This document shows positions 43,133-52,296 of a stretch of DNA of 64,000 nt, in pieces. Under the pieces are notes generated by a model, which searched no databases, was not told the DNA's origin, and worked only from the letters and a program-made list of their open reading frames with translations. How positions within the stretch are numbered: position 1 is the stretch's first letter; each line of letters opens with the position of its first letter. The stretch is from Aliivibrio_A sp016764915 (lineage in GTDB: Bacteria > Pseudomonadota > Gammaproteobacteria > Enterobacterales > Vibrionaceae): contig OZ245057.1 in NCBI GenBank assembly GCA_965224595.1, positions 372,001 to 436,000 of the forward strand, given 5' to 3'. Position numbers and translations under genes: made by a program.

Positions 43133-44344
43133 TTAAAAGAGTGTTTCTAAATCATTCATGCTATTAACCGCAACACGTCTTACTTCTTTGCCCGCTTCAA
43201 AACGAATAACAACAGGAAGCTCTTCAACGTTAAAGCGATTAGAAATAATCTGACTTTTATAAGTATCGATTGTTACGATACGAACCTCGTCACCCTTACG
43301 GCAATGAGCTTCTAGTGCGCTAATTGTTTCAATACTTTTTGCATTAGTTGGTGTCCAGAATGCAACCATCACCGTACCATCGAAATGTGACACTTTTTCT
43401 AACCAGTTCTCTTCTTCTTCTATGTAGCGGTCTGCGGCGACTGCAGCAATAGCACCATCACTGGCAGCGGTGATAACTTGACGTAAGACAGTATCAGTCA
43501 CATCACCAACTGCAAAAATACCCGGTATACTGGTCTCTTTTTTGCTGTTTACTTTGACGTAGCCTTCAGGAGTTAAGTCAATCAACTCTTTAACAAAATC
43601 TGTTCTTGGCACCGTACCAACAAACATGAACACGCCATCACAAGCTATATCTCTTGTTTCACCTGTTTTCAGATGTTTAAGTGTTACGCCATTAACCAGG
43701 TCATCACCGTTGATTTCATCAACCACTGAGTTCCATACAAAGTTAATTTTATCGTTACTAAATGCTTGTTCTTGTGCGGTTCTGTCTGCATCTAAAATGC
43801 CTTCATCATGCAGGACAATCATCGTCACTTTATTAACAAATTTAGTTAAGAATACAGACTCTTCAACTGCAGTATTACCACTGCCAACCACAACAACATC
43901 TAAATCTTCATAGAAGTCCGCATCACAAGTTGCACAGTACGAGACACCTTGACCACGGAACTCACTTTCACCAGGAATGCCGAGTATTCTAGGCGCAGCA
44001 CCCGTGCCGATGATGACACTTTTTGCTTTGAGGATTTCGCCTTTAGCCGTTGTTATAGTTTTGAAAAATCCATCATCAGAAACTTCAATTTTATCAACAA
44101 CACCTTTCATGAACTCAACACCAAACTTTTCACAGTGTGCTCTGAATTGCTCCATTAAATCAGGACCTGTTGCTTCTAGGATCCCTGGGTAGTTCTCAAG
44201 TTCGTTTGTGGTTGCCGCTTGGCCACCGACTTTACGTTTCTCTTCAAGAATTAATGTTTTCATTTTACCGCGAGCAGCGTAAACACCAGCTGACATACCG
44301 CCAGCTCCAGCACCGATGATGATGACGTCATACAGATCAGACAT
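43133..44344 (-). CDS. trxB: NADPH thioredoxin reductase with a C-terminal thioredoxin-like domain
   Basis: I start at the ATG at 44344 (MSDLYDVIIIGAGAG, 403 residues); GAGATGG lies upstream. Residues 1-~310 are a complete low-molecular-weight thioredoxin reductase with FAD site GAGAGG, redox pair Cys137-Ala-Thr-Cys140 in YCATCDADF, NADP site VGSGNTAVEE and GVFMFVGTVP. About 90 further residues (from 314) form a thioredoxin-like domain whose active site is FWTPTNAKS, with no CxxC, but the ELPVVIRF cis-proline loop is kept. E. coli TrxB is about 320 residues and lacks this. It heads the grd operon. Confidence 0.9.
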   Translation of the reverse strand: MSDLYDVIIIGAGAGGMSAGVYAARGKMKTLILEEKRKVGGQAATTNELENYPGILEATGPDLMEQFRAHCEKFGVEFMKGVVDKIEVSDDGFFKTITTAKGEILKAKSVIIGTGAAPRILGIPGESEFRGQGVSYCATCDADFYEDLDVVVVGSGNTAVEESVFLTKFVNKVTMIVLHDEGILDADRTAQEQAFSNDKINFVWNSVVDEINGDDLVNGVTLKHLKTGETRDIACDGVFMFVGTVPRTDFVKELIDLTPEGYVKVNSKKETSIPGIFAVGDVTDTVLRQVITAASDGAIAAVAADRYIEEEENWLEKVSHFDGTVMVAFWTPTNAKSIETISALEAHCRKGDEVRIVTIDTYKSQIISNRFNVEELPVVIRFEAGKEVRRVAVNSMNDLETLF

Positions 44345-44913
44345 AATATTTTCCATCTCTTTGAAACAGTTGAAATAACAAAGTATTAAAGTAAATGTCG
44401 CCACAAAATGATTGCGCGCATTTGCACAACTGTTGGGGCCACACAGTAAAAAATGACATGACGATGACGCTCAAATTAATGGCGAAATCTGTAAGTAATG
44501 AATTTAAATTGAAAGGTTTACTTTGTGCTGCTGAATATGAGCATTCAGCACGATCATTTGAAGAAATGACAATATAACTTGGCTCAACCGTACAGGCGAG
44601 AAAAGTAGAAACTCAGCGATGTGGTTTAGTAATAATTGTCATAAAAATAATCTTCTTCGTTAAACAATCTTGATGGAGAGATTGTAAATAATTGACGATA
44701 AATTTATGTGATTTAAAGCCGATTTTTATGCGTTTTATTCCTCATTTTCGATGCTTTGTTATCATAGTGCAACCTAGATCACCTTGTTAAAATGATTTAA
44801 CAAAACTAATCCCATTGATTGTTTATAAATAAGCAACCTCAATTGAAACAAGGACCTTAAATAGTATACAAAAACTAATGGATTAGTTTTACTAATGACT
44901 GGATTAGTTTTAT
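44345..44913. other. Upstream region of the grd operon and end of rimJ
   Basis: About 570 AT-rich bases hold the promoter and leader of the grd operon (minus strand). Two hairpins are evident: TGCTGAAT / ATTCAGCA (44529-44550) and ACAATCT / AGATTGT (44664-44685). At the right end AAAACTAAT / ATTAGTTTT (44871-44890) followed by T and G on the minus strand may terminate rimJ; GGATTAGTTTTA occurs twice there (44880, 44901). I do not recognise a glycine riboswitch or a sigma-54 promoter. Confidence 0.5.
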
Positions 44914-45486
44914 TTACTTCGGATTGACCCACTTAATATTAGTCAAGGACGTGAGTACATGATCTTGCCACTTATTGTCTATAAACAGGTATTTTTTGGC
45001 GTATCCCTCCTGCTCAAAACCCAAACTAGAAAGCACATTACCACTTCGTTTATTGGTAGGAATATACGCGGCCATTATTCTGTGCATATTTTGATGATCA
45101 AACAGCCATTGATTGGTCTTTTGTAATGCCCTGCGCATAACCCCTCTCCCCTGCGCAGCCTCTGCTAAGGAATAACCCACACTGCAGGCGTAGAATGGAA
45201 ATTTCACAATATTGCTGTAACTGATGGTTCCAATAACCTCATCACTGTCCATCATCTGAATCACAAAATAGTAGGCGAGGTTATACTTATGCAGCTCACT
45301 GAGCTGAATAAGTCTCTTAGCCCATCCATCCGCGGTGAAGAAAGCCTCATCTCTTTTCGGTTCCCAAGGTTTTAGGTGTTGGCGGTTATCGATGAAATAT
45401 TGGCTAATACGTTTATCATCGTCCGCAGTTGCCGCTCGAATAATTAAATCATCTATATATAGGGTTTTTGTATCACTCATTGTCAT
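44914..45486 (-). CDS. rimJ: Ribosomal-protein-alanine N-acetyltransferase RimJ
   Basis: A 190-residue GNAT enzyme. The stretches NRQHLKPWEPKRDEAFF, the acetyl-CoA loop AAQGRGVMRRAL, HRIMAAYIPTNKRSGNVLSSLGFEQEGYAKKYL and DNKWQDHVLTSL correspond closely to E. coli RimJ, which acetylates the N-terminal alanine of ribosomal protein S5. It begins 10 bases after the tyrR stop and is probably co-transcribed with it. Confidence 0.88.
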   Translation of the reverse strand: MTMSDTKTLYIDDLIIRAATADDDKRISQYFIDNRQHLKPWEPKRDEAFFTADGWAKRLIQLSELHKYNLAYYFVIQMMDSDEVIGTISYSNIVKFPFYACSVGYSLAEAAQGRGVMRRALQKTNQWLFDHQNMHRIMAAYIPTNKRSGNVLSSLGFEQEGYAKKYLFIDNKWQDHVLTSLTNIKWVNPK

Positions 45487-45496
45487 TCATGTCCTG

Positions 45497-47041
45497 TTAG
45501 CGCTTGGAAATTCCATATTCGCGTAACTTATTCGCAATAGCGGTATGAGACACCTCCAGTCGCTTAGCAAGCTTTCTAGTTGATGGGTACTCTTGGTATA
45601 AACTCTCTAATATCCCGGCTTCATAACGTTTCATAATCTCATCAAGTGAGCCGTTTACATCCAATTCATTACTAATGGCGGGTATATCGGCTCTTGGAAG
45701 ATCCAATAATTTAGCCTCAATAGAATTACTTTCAAGTTGAGTCATTACACGCAATGCTGTGTTTTTCAACTGCCTTACATTACCTGGCCAAAAATATTTC
45801 ATCAATTTATCTAAAGCCGCTTGTGATACTTTGGGCTTTGGCGTTTTTAGCTCTTGTGAGAATTGGGCAATAAACAGATCAAAAAGCACCGGAATGTCGC
45901 TAGTTCTCTCTCTAAGAGGCACAATATCTAAAGTTAGTACATTCATTCTGTAATAGAGGTCTTCCCGAAAATCACCTCTGTGCATCAAATCAACAAGATA
46001 CTTTTGACTTGCACCAATAACACGTACATCCACGTGCACTTCTTGCTCTTCACCTACACGTCGAAAATTTCCATCTTGCAAAAAACGAAGGACTTTGATC
46101 TGCATGTGGCGACTCATCTCACCAATTTCGTCAAAAAAAACAGTGCCTCCATCTGCTTGTTCAAAAATACCCCGCTTACCCTCTTCACCGTTTTTAAATG
46201 CTCCAGCAGCATAACCAAACAGTTCAGTTTCCACTACATCGTCGGGCATTGAAGCACAATTAACTACAAGAAAAGGTTCACCACTACGGTGTGAGCGATT
46301 GTGACAAGCCAGTGCCAGCATCTCTTTGCCCGTTCCCGTCTCACCAATAATCAGTAACGGTTGCTCCAGCATGGATAACTTTTTGGCTTGATTGATTAAC
46401 TGCTTATGCTTAGTTGAATTACCGACGTAATGTTCAAAACCAATGTTGGACTCAGTGGGAAGAACTGGAGCTAACGCTTTTGCTTCTGAAATCGACTTCA
46501 AAATCACCACTGCACTTGCCAAGATCGACGAATTACTGTCATCAGTGATGTACACGGGCATCACTTCCATTTGATAATCTAACCCACTGATCACGACGCT
46601 CAGCTTCTGACGCGACGTTTTTTTCTCAAGCCAATGAGAGAAATTTAACTGTGGAAGAAAGGTGTGCGATGGTTCACCGATAATATCGTTACTGTCACGA
46701 TTAAGTAACGATATGGCCGCGTTATTGACCATGTCTATACTGCCGTTTAAATTTAACGAAAAAACGGGATCTGGCAAAGTACTAAGAAGAGATCTTAGTT
46801 CCGTATGCTCTCGTTCACTGGGCATAAATTGAATTTTACGAACATCAGTAACACCGGGTATACGTCGGATCTGAGCCATTAATTGGCTAAACTGTTCAAA
46901 CTCGATTTCAGGACAGTTTAAGTAAATAATGCCCGCTTTCTCAATTTCAATATCTCGTAGATCAATGTTTTGGGAGGCCAAAATATCAAGCAGCTCTCTC
47001 GTTAGCCCCAATCGATCTTCACAGAATACTTCTAAACGCAC
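45497..47041 (-). CDS. tyrR: Aromatic amino-acid regulator TyrR
   Basis: A 514-residue regulator: N-terminal ACT-like domain (MRLEVFCEDRLGLTRELLDI), PAS domain (~80-190), AAA+ domain with Walker A GETGTGKE and DEIGEMSRHMQIKVLRFLQDG, and C-terminal helix-turn-helix KRYEAGILESLYQEYPSTRKLAKRLEVSHTAIANK. The GAFTGA loop of sigma-54 activators is replaced by AAGAFKNGEEG, as expected for TyrR, which works with sigma-70. It senses tyrosine and phenylalanine. A TyrR-box-like sequence sits 44 bases upstream, suggesting autoregulation. Its neighbourhood beside the grd operon may be coincidental. Confidence 0.93.
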   Translation of the reverse strand: MRLEVFCEDRLGLTRELLDILASQNIDLRDIEIEKAGIIYLNCPEIEFEQFSQLMAQIRRIPGVTDVRKIQFMPSEREHTELRSLLSTLPDPVFSLNLNGSIDMVNNAAISLLNRDSNDIIGEPSHTFLPQLNFSHWLEKKTSRQKLSVVISGLDYQMEVMPVYITDDSNSSILASAVVILKSISEAKALAPVLPTESNIGFEHYVGNSTKHKQLINQAKKLSMLEQPLLIIGETGTGKEMLALACHNRSHRSGEPFLVVNCASMPDDVVETELFGYAAGAFKNGEEGKRGIFEQADGGTVFFDEIGEMSRHMQIKVLRFLQDGNFRRVGEEQEVHVDVRVIGASQKYLVDLMHRGDFREDLYYRMNVLTLDIVPLRERTSDIPVLFDLFIAQFSQELKTPKPKVSQAALDKLMKYFWPGNVRQLKNTALRVMTQLESNSIEAKLLDLPRADIPAISNELDVNGSLDEIMKRYEAGILESLYQEYPSTRKLAKRLEVSHTAIANKLREYGISKR

Positions 47042-47084
47042 GACATCTTCCTTAAATTATGACTTCAATTTCACAATGATAAAG

Positions 47085-47102
47085 TGTCAGGAAAAGTTGA
47101 CA
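47085..47102. promoter_or_regulatory. TyrR-box-like site upstream of tyrR
   Basis: TGTCAG-N6-TTGACA matches the TyrR box TGTAAA-N6-TTTACA at 9 of 12 positions with the same 18-bp geometry. It lies in a larger perfect 8-bp dyad AAGTGTCA / TGACACTT (47082-47105). Confidence 0.6.
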
Positions 47103-47236
47103 CTTAGTTAGTGTGCGTTAGTCGTCATAGTCAGTCAAGATTTGCCGCTGATATGTGAATAAAATAAGTGTGTCTCGATATTGCGCGCAGTGGCGACTGG
47201 TTGTTAGATATAACAGCCAGGTTATCTTTTTGTTAA

Positions 47237-48274
47237 TTATTCTTTTTTAGGCCCTAACTGCAATAGTAAATTTTTTCTTAGTTCACTTAATTTCGGCGCC
47301 GTGTCTTCAGACCAAGGCAGTGGTCTCATTAAACCCATCGCTTTTAGTCCTAACCGAGCCGTTAATAATCCAACACCGACACCTTGTGCCGCTCTTGTCG
47401 ACAGTCTTGCAGTCAGATCCATAGACAACACGTCCATTCCAACATCCGCAACGATTTCAGAAGCGCCTACAATCGCCATATTAGTGATCACCAATTTAAA
47501 CAGCTTAATTCGGGAGAAATACCCCAGCTCAACGCCATAAATTCGTGACACTTTATCAATAAGCGTAAAGCTTCGCCATGCCACCAGCAGCATATCAACC
47601 ACAGCTAATGGACTCACTGCGACCATCAGAGCGGCTTCACTGGCGTACTTTGAGATTAATTTCTTCGCTTGTTTATCTTGTTGCGACAACACCATATTAT
47701 CATACAGTTGCAGGACCTCTGCATCATTGTGCGTTGCTGCAAGGGAGTTCAGCCAGCTGTCGTAACCGCTGTTTCCTGAAGTAATACCACTGCTACTTGC
47801 TAGCGCCGTACAAAATTGGCGTCCTTTACCTATTCCGTTGGTTTCAATCAGTTGACTAGCAACCTGCTGCTCAGTGATGCGATGCTTCAGTTTCCGTAGA
47901 ATCAACCACTCTCTACCTAGAGCTGTAACTCCTAAACTTGCAAATAACACCAGTAAACCTGACCAACCTAATGCGAGCCAATCTTGACTCATCCATGCTT
48001 GATAAAGCTGATCGATGGATTGCCACGCCGTTAAACCTATGAAACCAACGACCAGTGCTTTTACCGCTCTACTGCTCTGTTTTTTCTTAGCAGACAGTAC
48101 ATCCGTTAATTTTTTTTCAACATCACTTTCTGTGTCTGCCTCTTTTGGTAAAAAAATCTCTTTCTCATCAAACAGTCGTTGTGGTTCTAGATTCTCTGTT
48201 GGCTGCTCACTCTCAAGATATTCCGATTCAATACTCTTTTCAGTGAATACTTTTCTCTTTTTCAACTCACTCAT
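47237..48274 (-). CDS. ycjF: YcjF family inner-membrane protein (DUF697)
   Basis: A 345-residue protein with a charged N-terminal part (~1-65), two membrane helices (about 68-88 and 95-120) and a C-terminal DUF697-type region. That region contains YASEAALMVAVSPLAVVDMLLVAWRSF and GVELGYFSRIKLFKLVITNMA. It overlaps ycjX by four bases (ATGA). In enterobacteria and vibrios ycjXF belong to the phage-shock regulon next to psp; the biochemical role is unknown. Confidence 0.9.
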   Translation of the reverse strand: MSELKKRKVFTEKSIESEYLESEQPTENLEPQRLFDEKEIFLPKEADTESDVEKKLTDVLSAKKKQSSRAVKALVVGFIGLTAWQSIDQLYQAWMSQDWLALGWSGLLVLFASLGVTALGREWLILRKLKHRITEQQVASQLIETNGIGKGRQFCTALASSSGITSGNSGYDSWLNSLAATHNDAEVLQLYDNMVLSQQDKQAKKLISKYASEAALMVAVSPLAVVDMLLVAWRSFTLIDKVSRIYGVELGYFSRIKLFKLVITNMAIVGASEIVADVGMDVLSMDLTARLSTRAAQGVGVGLLTARLGLKAMGLMRPLPWSEDTAPKLSELRKNLLLQLGPKKE

Positions 48275-49668
48275 TGGAGTTTGTCTCCTAATAAAAACTC
48301 CAATGCTTTATCCATTCTTATATGGGGCAGAGGTACATCCGCATCATTGGGTAATGGTCTAAAATTCACAAAATCAAAATTTTCCTTTTGCCAAAAATCT
48401 CCTGTTGGTAGACGCTTGGGAACCTCTCCAGGAAACAGTGTCATCATCTGACCATTTACATCATATCCTGTTAGCGCCGGAACATTTTTCCCCTCAGAAG
48501 AGACAAAACCGGGGGTGGTTGCTTGGATGGAAGCGATACTCATACACTCCATATCAACCCCTTCATACGCTGCCGACTGCCAAGCTTCATGGATCAATTG
48601 TTGCAACAGTGACACCATATTCGGGTGTTGTTCTGGGGTAACATGATCCGCTTTTGTTGCGGCAAACAGAACTCTATCAATATGCGGAGAGAACAATCTT
48701 TTCAGCATTGAATTGCTCCCATATTTAAAGCTTTGCATTAACTGCTCGACCGCTTGACGCATATCATTAAACGATTCTGGCCCTGCGTTTAGAGGTTGCA
48801 AACAGTCGATCAGTACAATCTGACGATCGAATTTTGAAAAATGCTCTTTGAAGAACTTTTTGACCACATGCTGCTGATAATACTCATAACGATGTTGCAG
48901 CATTGCGATATTCGAATCTGCACTGGCTTTATTCAGTTCTTCTTCACTGTATTTTTCAAACCACATGAAAGGAAAAAACTGCAAGACAGGCGCTCCAGCT
49001 AACTCACCTGGTAACACAAACCTTCCAGGTTGAACCCAGTGGAGACCTTGCTGTTCTTTGCATTGATGCAAAAAATCAGTAAATTTATTGGCTATTTTTG
49101 CCAATTGATTTTCATCGGCCAAGGCGAAAGGATCAAAACTGTCCGCAAGTTCCATCCACTCTTTAGCCAGTAACTCTCTTTTACCATGAATCATTTTAGT
49201 CTGCTGTCTTGACCAACTGAAATAATCCAACTCTAAAAGTGGGAGATCAAGTAACCACTCCCCTGGATAATCAACGATGTCCAAATAGGTAGTCGCAGAA
49301 TCCTTTATTAACCTTAACGGTCCTTTTTGTTGCTTATGCCGCAGTGCTAAACGAATGACACTCACATCTTCTGTCGGCTCAGGCCACTTCGGAGGTATTG
49401 AAAGCAGCGAAGACATACCATCATCATAAGCAAATCTTGGAATAGATAGGTTGGTTTGAGGAACTCGTTTCGCGCCATATAAACGACCCTCTCTTACCGC
49501 TGAGAGCAACGGTAGCCTTGGATTGGTCGCAGAGTGAAGCAGTTGATTAACCAACGAAGTGATGAACGCTGTTTTACCCGCACGTGACAATCCTGTTACG
49601 GCCAAACGTATATGACGGTCCATCCCTCGGTGAACCCACTTGTTCACTTCACTCTTAATATGGTTCAT
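48271..49668 (-). CDS. ycjX: YcjX family P-loop NTPase-like protein (DUF463)
   Basis: A 465-residue protein. The P-loop is VTGLSRAGKTAFITSLVNQLL (~residues 24-44). The conserved DYPGEWLLDLPLL and a late SSEGKNVPALTGYDVNGQMMTLFPGEVPKRLP are family hallmarks. It is predicted to be a GTPase-like ATPase of the stress-induced psp regulon. It lies 69 bases downstream of pspC on the same strand, so read-through from the pspA promoter is plausible. Confidence 0.92.
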   Translation of the reverse strand: MNHIKSEVNKWVHRGMDRHIRLAVTGLSRAGKTAFITSLVNQLLHSATNPRLPLLSAVREGRLYGAKRVPQTNLSIPRFAYDDGMSSLLSIPPKWPEPTEDVSVIRLALRHKQQKGPLRLIKDSATTYLDIVDYPGEWLLDLPLLELDYFSWSRQQTKMIHGKRELLAKEWMELADSFDPFALADENQLAKIANKFTDFLHQCKEQQGLHWVQPGRFVLPGELAGAPVLQFFPFMWFEKYSEEELNKASADSNIAMLQHRYEYYQQHVVKKFFKEHFSKFDRQIVLIDCLQPLNAGPESFNDMRQAVEQLMQSFKYGSNSMLKRLFSPHIDRVLFAATKADHVTPEQHPNMVSLLQQLIHEAWQSAAYEGVDMECMSIASIQATTPGFVSSEGKNVPALTGYDVNGQMMTLFPGEVPKRLPTGDFWQKENFDFVNFRPLPNDADVPLPHIRMDKALEFLLGDKLQ

Positions 49669-49737
49669 AGACTTCCTATTACTTGTTTTTTAACTCTTTA
49701 TTATACTTAAAGCGTAGCTTATTGATCACTTTTTCTG

Positions 49738-50121
49738 TTAAAGATTCTTAAACTCTCTGTGTACTTTAAACGAACTTGAAGTCACATAAGCTTCCATTTT
49801 TCTCAATTTTGTCTCCATTTGTTCAAATTCTTCATTGAGCTGTTTAGTCAAATTACTGGGTGATTGCCCTGTCTGCCACGGCTTATTTTTCATTTTATGC
49901 TCATTAAAGGGGCTTTGAGCTCTTTTATCATACGGAATTTTATCTAAAAACAGATACGCAGCTAGATATGCCATTACCACTAACAAACCACCACCAAGCA
50001 AAAATGCGGATACAACGAGTATTCTGACAACCCATGTTTCAGCGCCAAAAAAGGAGGCAATACCTGCACAAACTCCTCCTATTTTGCCGTTGTCAGGATC
50101 TCGATACAGTTGTTTACTCAT
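49738..50121 (-). CDS. pspC: Phage shock protein C
   Basis: A 127-residue membrane protein starting at the ATG at 50121 (MSKQLYRDPDNGKIGGVCAGIASFFG), which shares a base with the pspB stop codon; an earlier start would overlap pspB. The PspC domain GKIGGVCAGIASFFGAETWVVRIL and one membrane helix (LLVVMAYLAAYLFL) are clear, followed by a C-terminal coiled segment (NLTKQLNEEFEQMETKLRKME). PspBC sense envelope stress and release PspF from PspA. Confidence 0.95.
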   Translation of the reverse strand: MSKQLYRDPDNGKIGGVCAGIASFFGAETWVVRILVVSAFLLGGGLLVVMAYLAAYLFLDKIPYDKRAQSPFNEHKMKNKPWQTGQSPSNLTKQLNEEFEQMETKLRKMEAYVTSSSFKVHREFKNL

Positions 50122-50348
50122 TAATGTCGTCTCCACTCAGGGGCTTCGGCATCGAGAATCTTCTCTAATGTTGCCACTCTCGATTGCATCTGCTCAGCTT
50201 TATTTGCCAACGCTTGTAAACTCTCACTATCTTCGCTATTTAAGCCTTGACCTGTTTGACGCTTACTTCGGTAATGTAGGAATAACCAAAGCGGTGCCAC
50301 TAACCCCATAAAGATGATCAGTGGGATACCAATAAATACCATCCCCAT
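50121..50348 (-). CDS. pspB: Phage shock protein B
   Basis: A 75-residue single-pass membrane protein: helix GIPLIIFMGLVAPLWLFLHY at the N-terminus, then the cytoplasmic leucine-zipper-like part ESLQALANKAEQMQSRVATLEKILDAEAPEWR, typical PspB including its end. Between pspA (24-base gap) and pspC (overlap). Confidence 0.95.
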   Translation of the reverse strand: MGMVFIGIPLIIFMGLVAPLWLFLHYRSKRQTGQGLNSEDSESLQALANKAEQMQSRVATLEKILDAEAPEWRRH

Positions 50349-50372
50349 TTATAACTCCTTATTATCCATTAT

Positions 50373-51041
50373 TTACTGAGGTTTATTGTCCATAGATTTT
50401 TTCATCTTCTCAAGCTCTTGTTCAATTTCATCTTGTGCTTGAAGTTCCGCGAACTCTTGCTCTAAACTTTTTGACTTACCCATAGAAAAACTGTCTGCTT
50501 TGGCGTCCAATTCATCGATGCGACGTTCATACTGTTCAAATTTGGCTAATGCCTCTTCTGTTTTACCCGCGTGAAGTTGACGTTGCACATCATGACGGTT
50601 TCCGGCAGCTTGTCGACGAATCACAAGCGCTTGTTGACGCGCTCTAGTTTCATTTAATTTTGTTTCTAATTCCGTGACTTCTGTGGTCAACTTTTCGATG
50701 GTATCTTCAACCAAAGTAAATTCAGCATTTAAGCTACCTAACACATCCGCTAACTTTTGCTTTTCGATTAGAGCAGAACGCGCTAGGTCTTCGCGCTGCT
50801 TAGTCAATGCCAAGCTTGCTTTTTGTTGCCAATCTTCGCACTGTGACTGCATAGCAGTGATCCGACGACTTAACTCCTTTTTATCTGCAATGGATTTTGC
50901 TGATGACGTTCTCACTTCGACTAACGTATCTTCCATCTCTTGAATGATCAAACGAATCATCTTTTCCGGATCTTCAGCCTTATCCAACAGTGAAGTCACA
51001 TTCGCATTAACAATATCTGCAAACCTTGAAAATATACCCAT
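50373..51041 (-). CDS. pspA: Phage shock protein A
   Basis: A 222-residue, almost entirely coiled-coil IM30/PspA protein beginning MGIFSRFADIVNANVTSLLDKAEDPEKMIRLIIQEMEDTL. It protects the inner membrane by forming oligomeric scaffolds and inhibits PspF in unstressed cells. First gene of the pspABC operon behind a sigma-54 promoter. Confidence 0.97.
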   Translation of the reverse strand: MGIFSRFADIVNANVTSLLDKAEDPEKMIRLIIQEMEDTLVEVRTSSAKSIADKKELSRRITAMQSQCEDWQQKASLALTKQREDLARSALIEKQKLADVLGSLNAEFTLVEDTIEKLTTEVTELETKLNETRARQQALVIRRQAAGNRHDVQRQLHAGKTEEALAKFEQYERRIDELDAKADSFSMGKSKSLEQEFAELQAQDEIEQELEKMKKSMDNKPQ

Positions 51042-51097
51042 AATAAATCCTGCCTTTTACTGTCACATCAGAATGATGCAATTCACGCTGTAACTAT

Positions 51098-51113
51098 TAC
51101 AGATTTCGTGCCA
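51098..51113 (-). promoter_or_regulatory. Sigma-54 promoter of pspABC
   Basis: Read on the minus strand: TGGCAC-GAAAT-CTGTA, with the -24 element perfect and a -12 TGT as in the E. coli pspA promoter. The start site would lie about 45 bases before pspA. Confidence 0.85.
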
Positions 51114-51229
51114 ACTTTTATAACGATTAAATTCAATTGGTTAGCGATTTATTTTGTTTTTCGACATCTATGATATGATATATTTCACCAACTATTGGCG
51201 AAAAACACCAACAGCAGAGAGTTGAATCC

Positions 51230-52231
51230 ATGAGAAAACCTGAAGCACTGATTGGCGAATCTGAATCATTTCTTGCCGTATTAGATCAAACGTCCCGATT
51301 GGCTTCTATTGATCGTCCCATACTCATATTAGGTGAACGAGGGACGGGTAAAGAGCTTATTGCTAAACGACTTCACTATTTATCTCAACGATGGAACCAA
51401 TCGCTAGTCTCCTTAAACTGCGCGGCATTAGGTGAAGGGGTCATCGATTCTGAGCTATTTGGACACGAATCTGGGTCGTTCACTGGCGCAAAAAACCGCC
51501 ATCAAGGACGCTTTGAAAGAGCAGAAGGCGGTACGCTCTTTTTGGATGAATTGGCGACAGCGCCACTTGGTGTACAGGAGAAACTTCTGCGCGTCATTGA
51601 ATATGGTGAGTATGAGCGTGTTGGTGGCTCTAAAACTCAATCCGCAGATGTTCGATTGATTTGTGCTACCAATACTGATCTGCACAAGCTCATTGCTGAA
51701 GGCAAGTTCAGAGCCGATCTTCTGGATCGCCTCGCTTTTGATGTTATTCACCTACCACCTTTACGTCACAGAAAGAGCGATATTATGCTACTCGCTGAGC
51801 ACTATGCGATTAAAATGTGTCAAGAGATGGGATTTAGCTACTTTTCAGGGTTTAGTCAAAATGCGAAACAAGTATTAGTTTCCTACTCATGGCCAGGCAA
51901 TATACGAGAACTGAAAAATGTGATTGAGCGATCTGTTTTTCATCATGATATTGAAGATATAGAAGTGGATATTATTCGCTTAGATCCTTTCACGACAACC
52001 TGGAGCGATGAGACTGTTACTGAAGCACCAGACGAAGTGAGCACTAACATGCCTGAGCTGCCAATGAATTTCAAATCATGGCAAAATGATCAAGAGAAAT
52101 TGCTGTTGCAAATGGCGATGAAAGAAGCGCAATATAACCAACGAAAAGCCGCCGATTCTCTGGGGTTAAGTTATCATCAAATGAGGGGTATGTTACGTAA
52201 GCATGCTTTCGAAAATGGCTCAGAAAAGTGA
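51230..52231 (+). CDS. pspF: Sigma-54 activator PspF
   Basis: A 333-residue enhancer-binding protein lacking a receiver domain. It starts directly with the AAA+ module (LIGESESFLAVLDQTSRLASI), Walker A GERGTGKE, sigma-54 contact loop ESGSFTGAKNRHQGRFE, Walker B GGTLFLDELA and the C-terminal Fis-type helix-turn-helix (YNQRKAADSLGLSYHQMRGMLRK). Divergent from pspA with 188 bases between them, the standard arrangement. Confidence 0.96.
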   Translation: MRKPEALIGESESFLAVLDQTSRLASIDRPILILGERGTGKELIAKRLHYLSQRWNQSLVSLNCAALGEGVIDSELFGHESGSFTGAKNRHQGRFERAEGGTLFLDELATAPLGVQEKLLRVIEYGEYERVGGSKTQSADVRLICATNTDLHKLIAEGKFRADLLDRLAFDVIHLPPLRHRKSDIMLLAEHYAIKMCQEMGFSYFSGFSQNAKQVLVSYSWPGNIRELKNVIERSVFHHDIEDIEVDIIRLDPFTTTWSDETVTEAPDEVSTNMPELPMNFKSWQNDQEKLLLQMAMKEAQYNQRKAADSLGLSYHQMRGMLRKHAFENGSEK

Positions 52232-52296
52232 TAGTGGTAGCAATGGATGAATAGTGTTAAAATTGGAAGACTTGTTTTCATTCATAAGCCACTGTT

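Noticed and set aside
44345..44700. Glycine riboswitch before trxB
   Set aside because: I could not find the conserved tandem aptamer core segments on the minus strand; only simple hairpins are visible.
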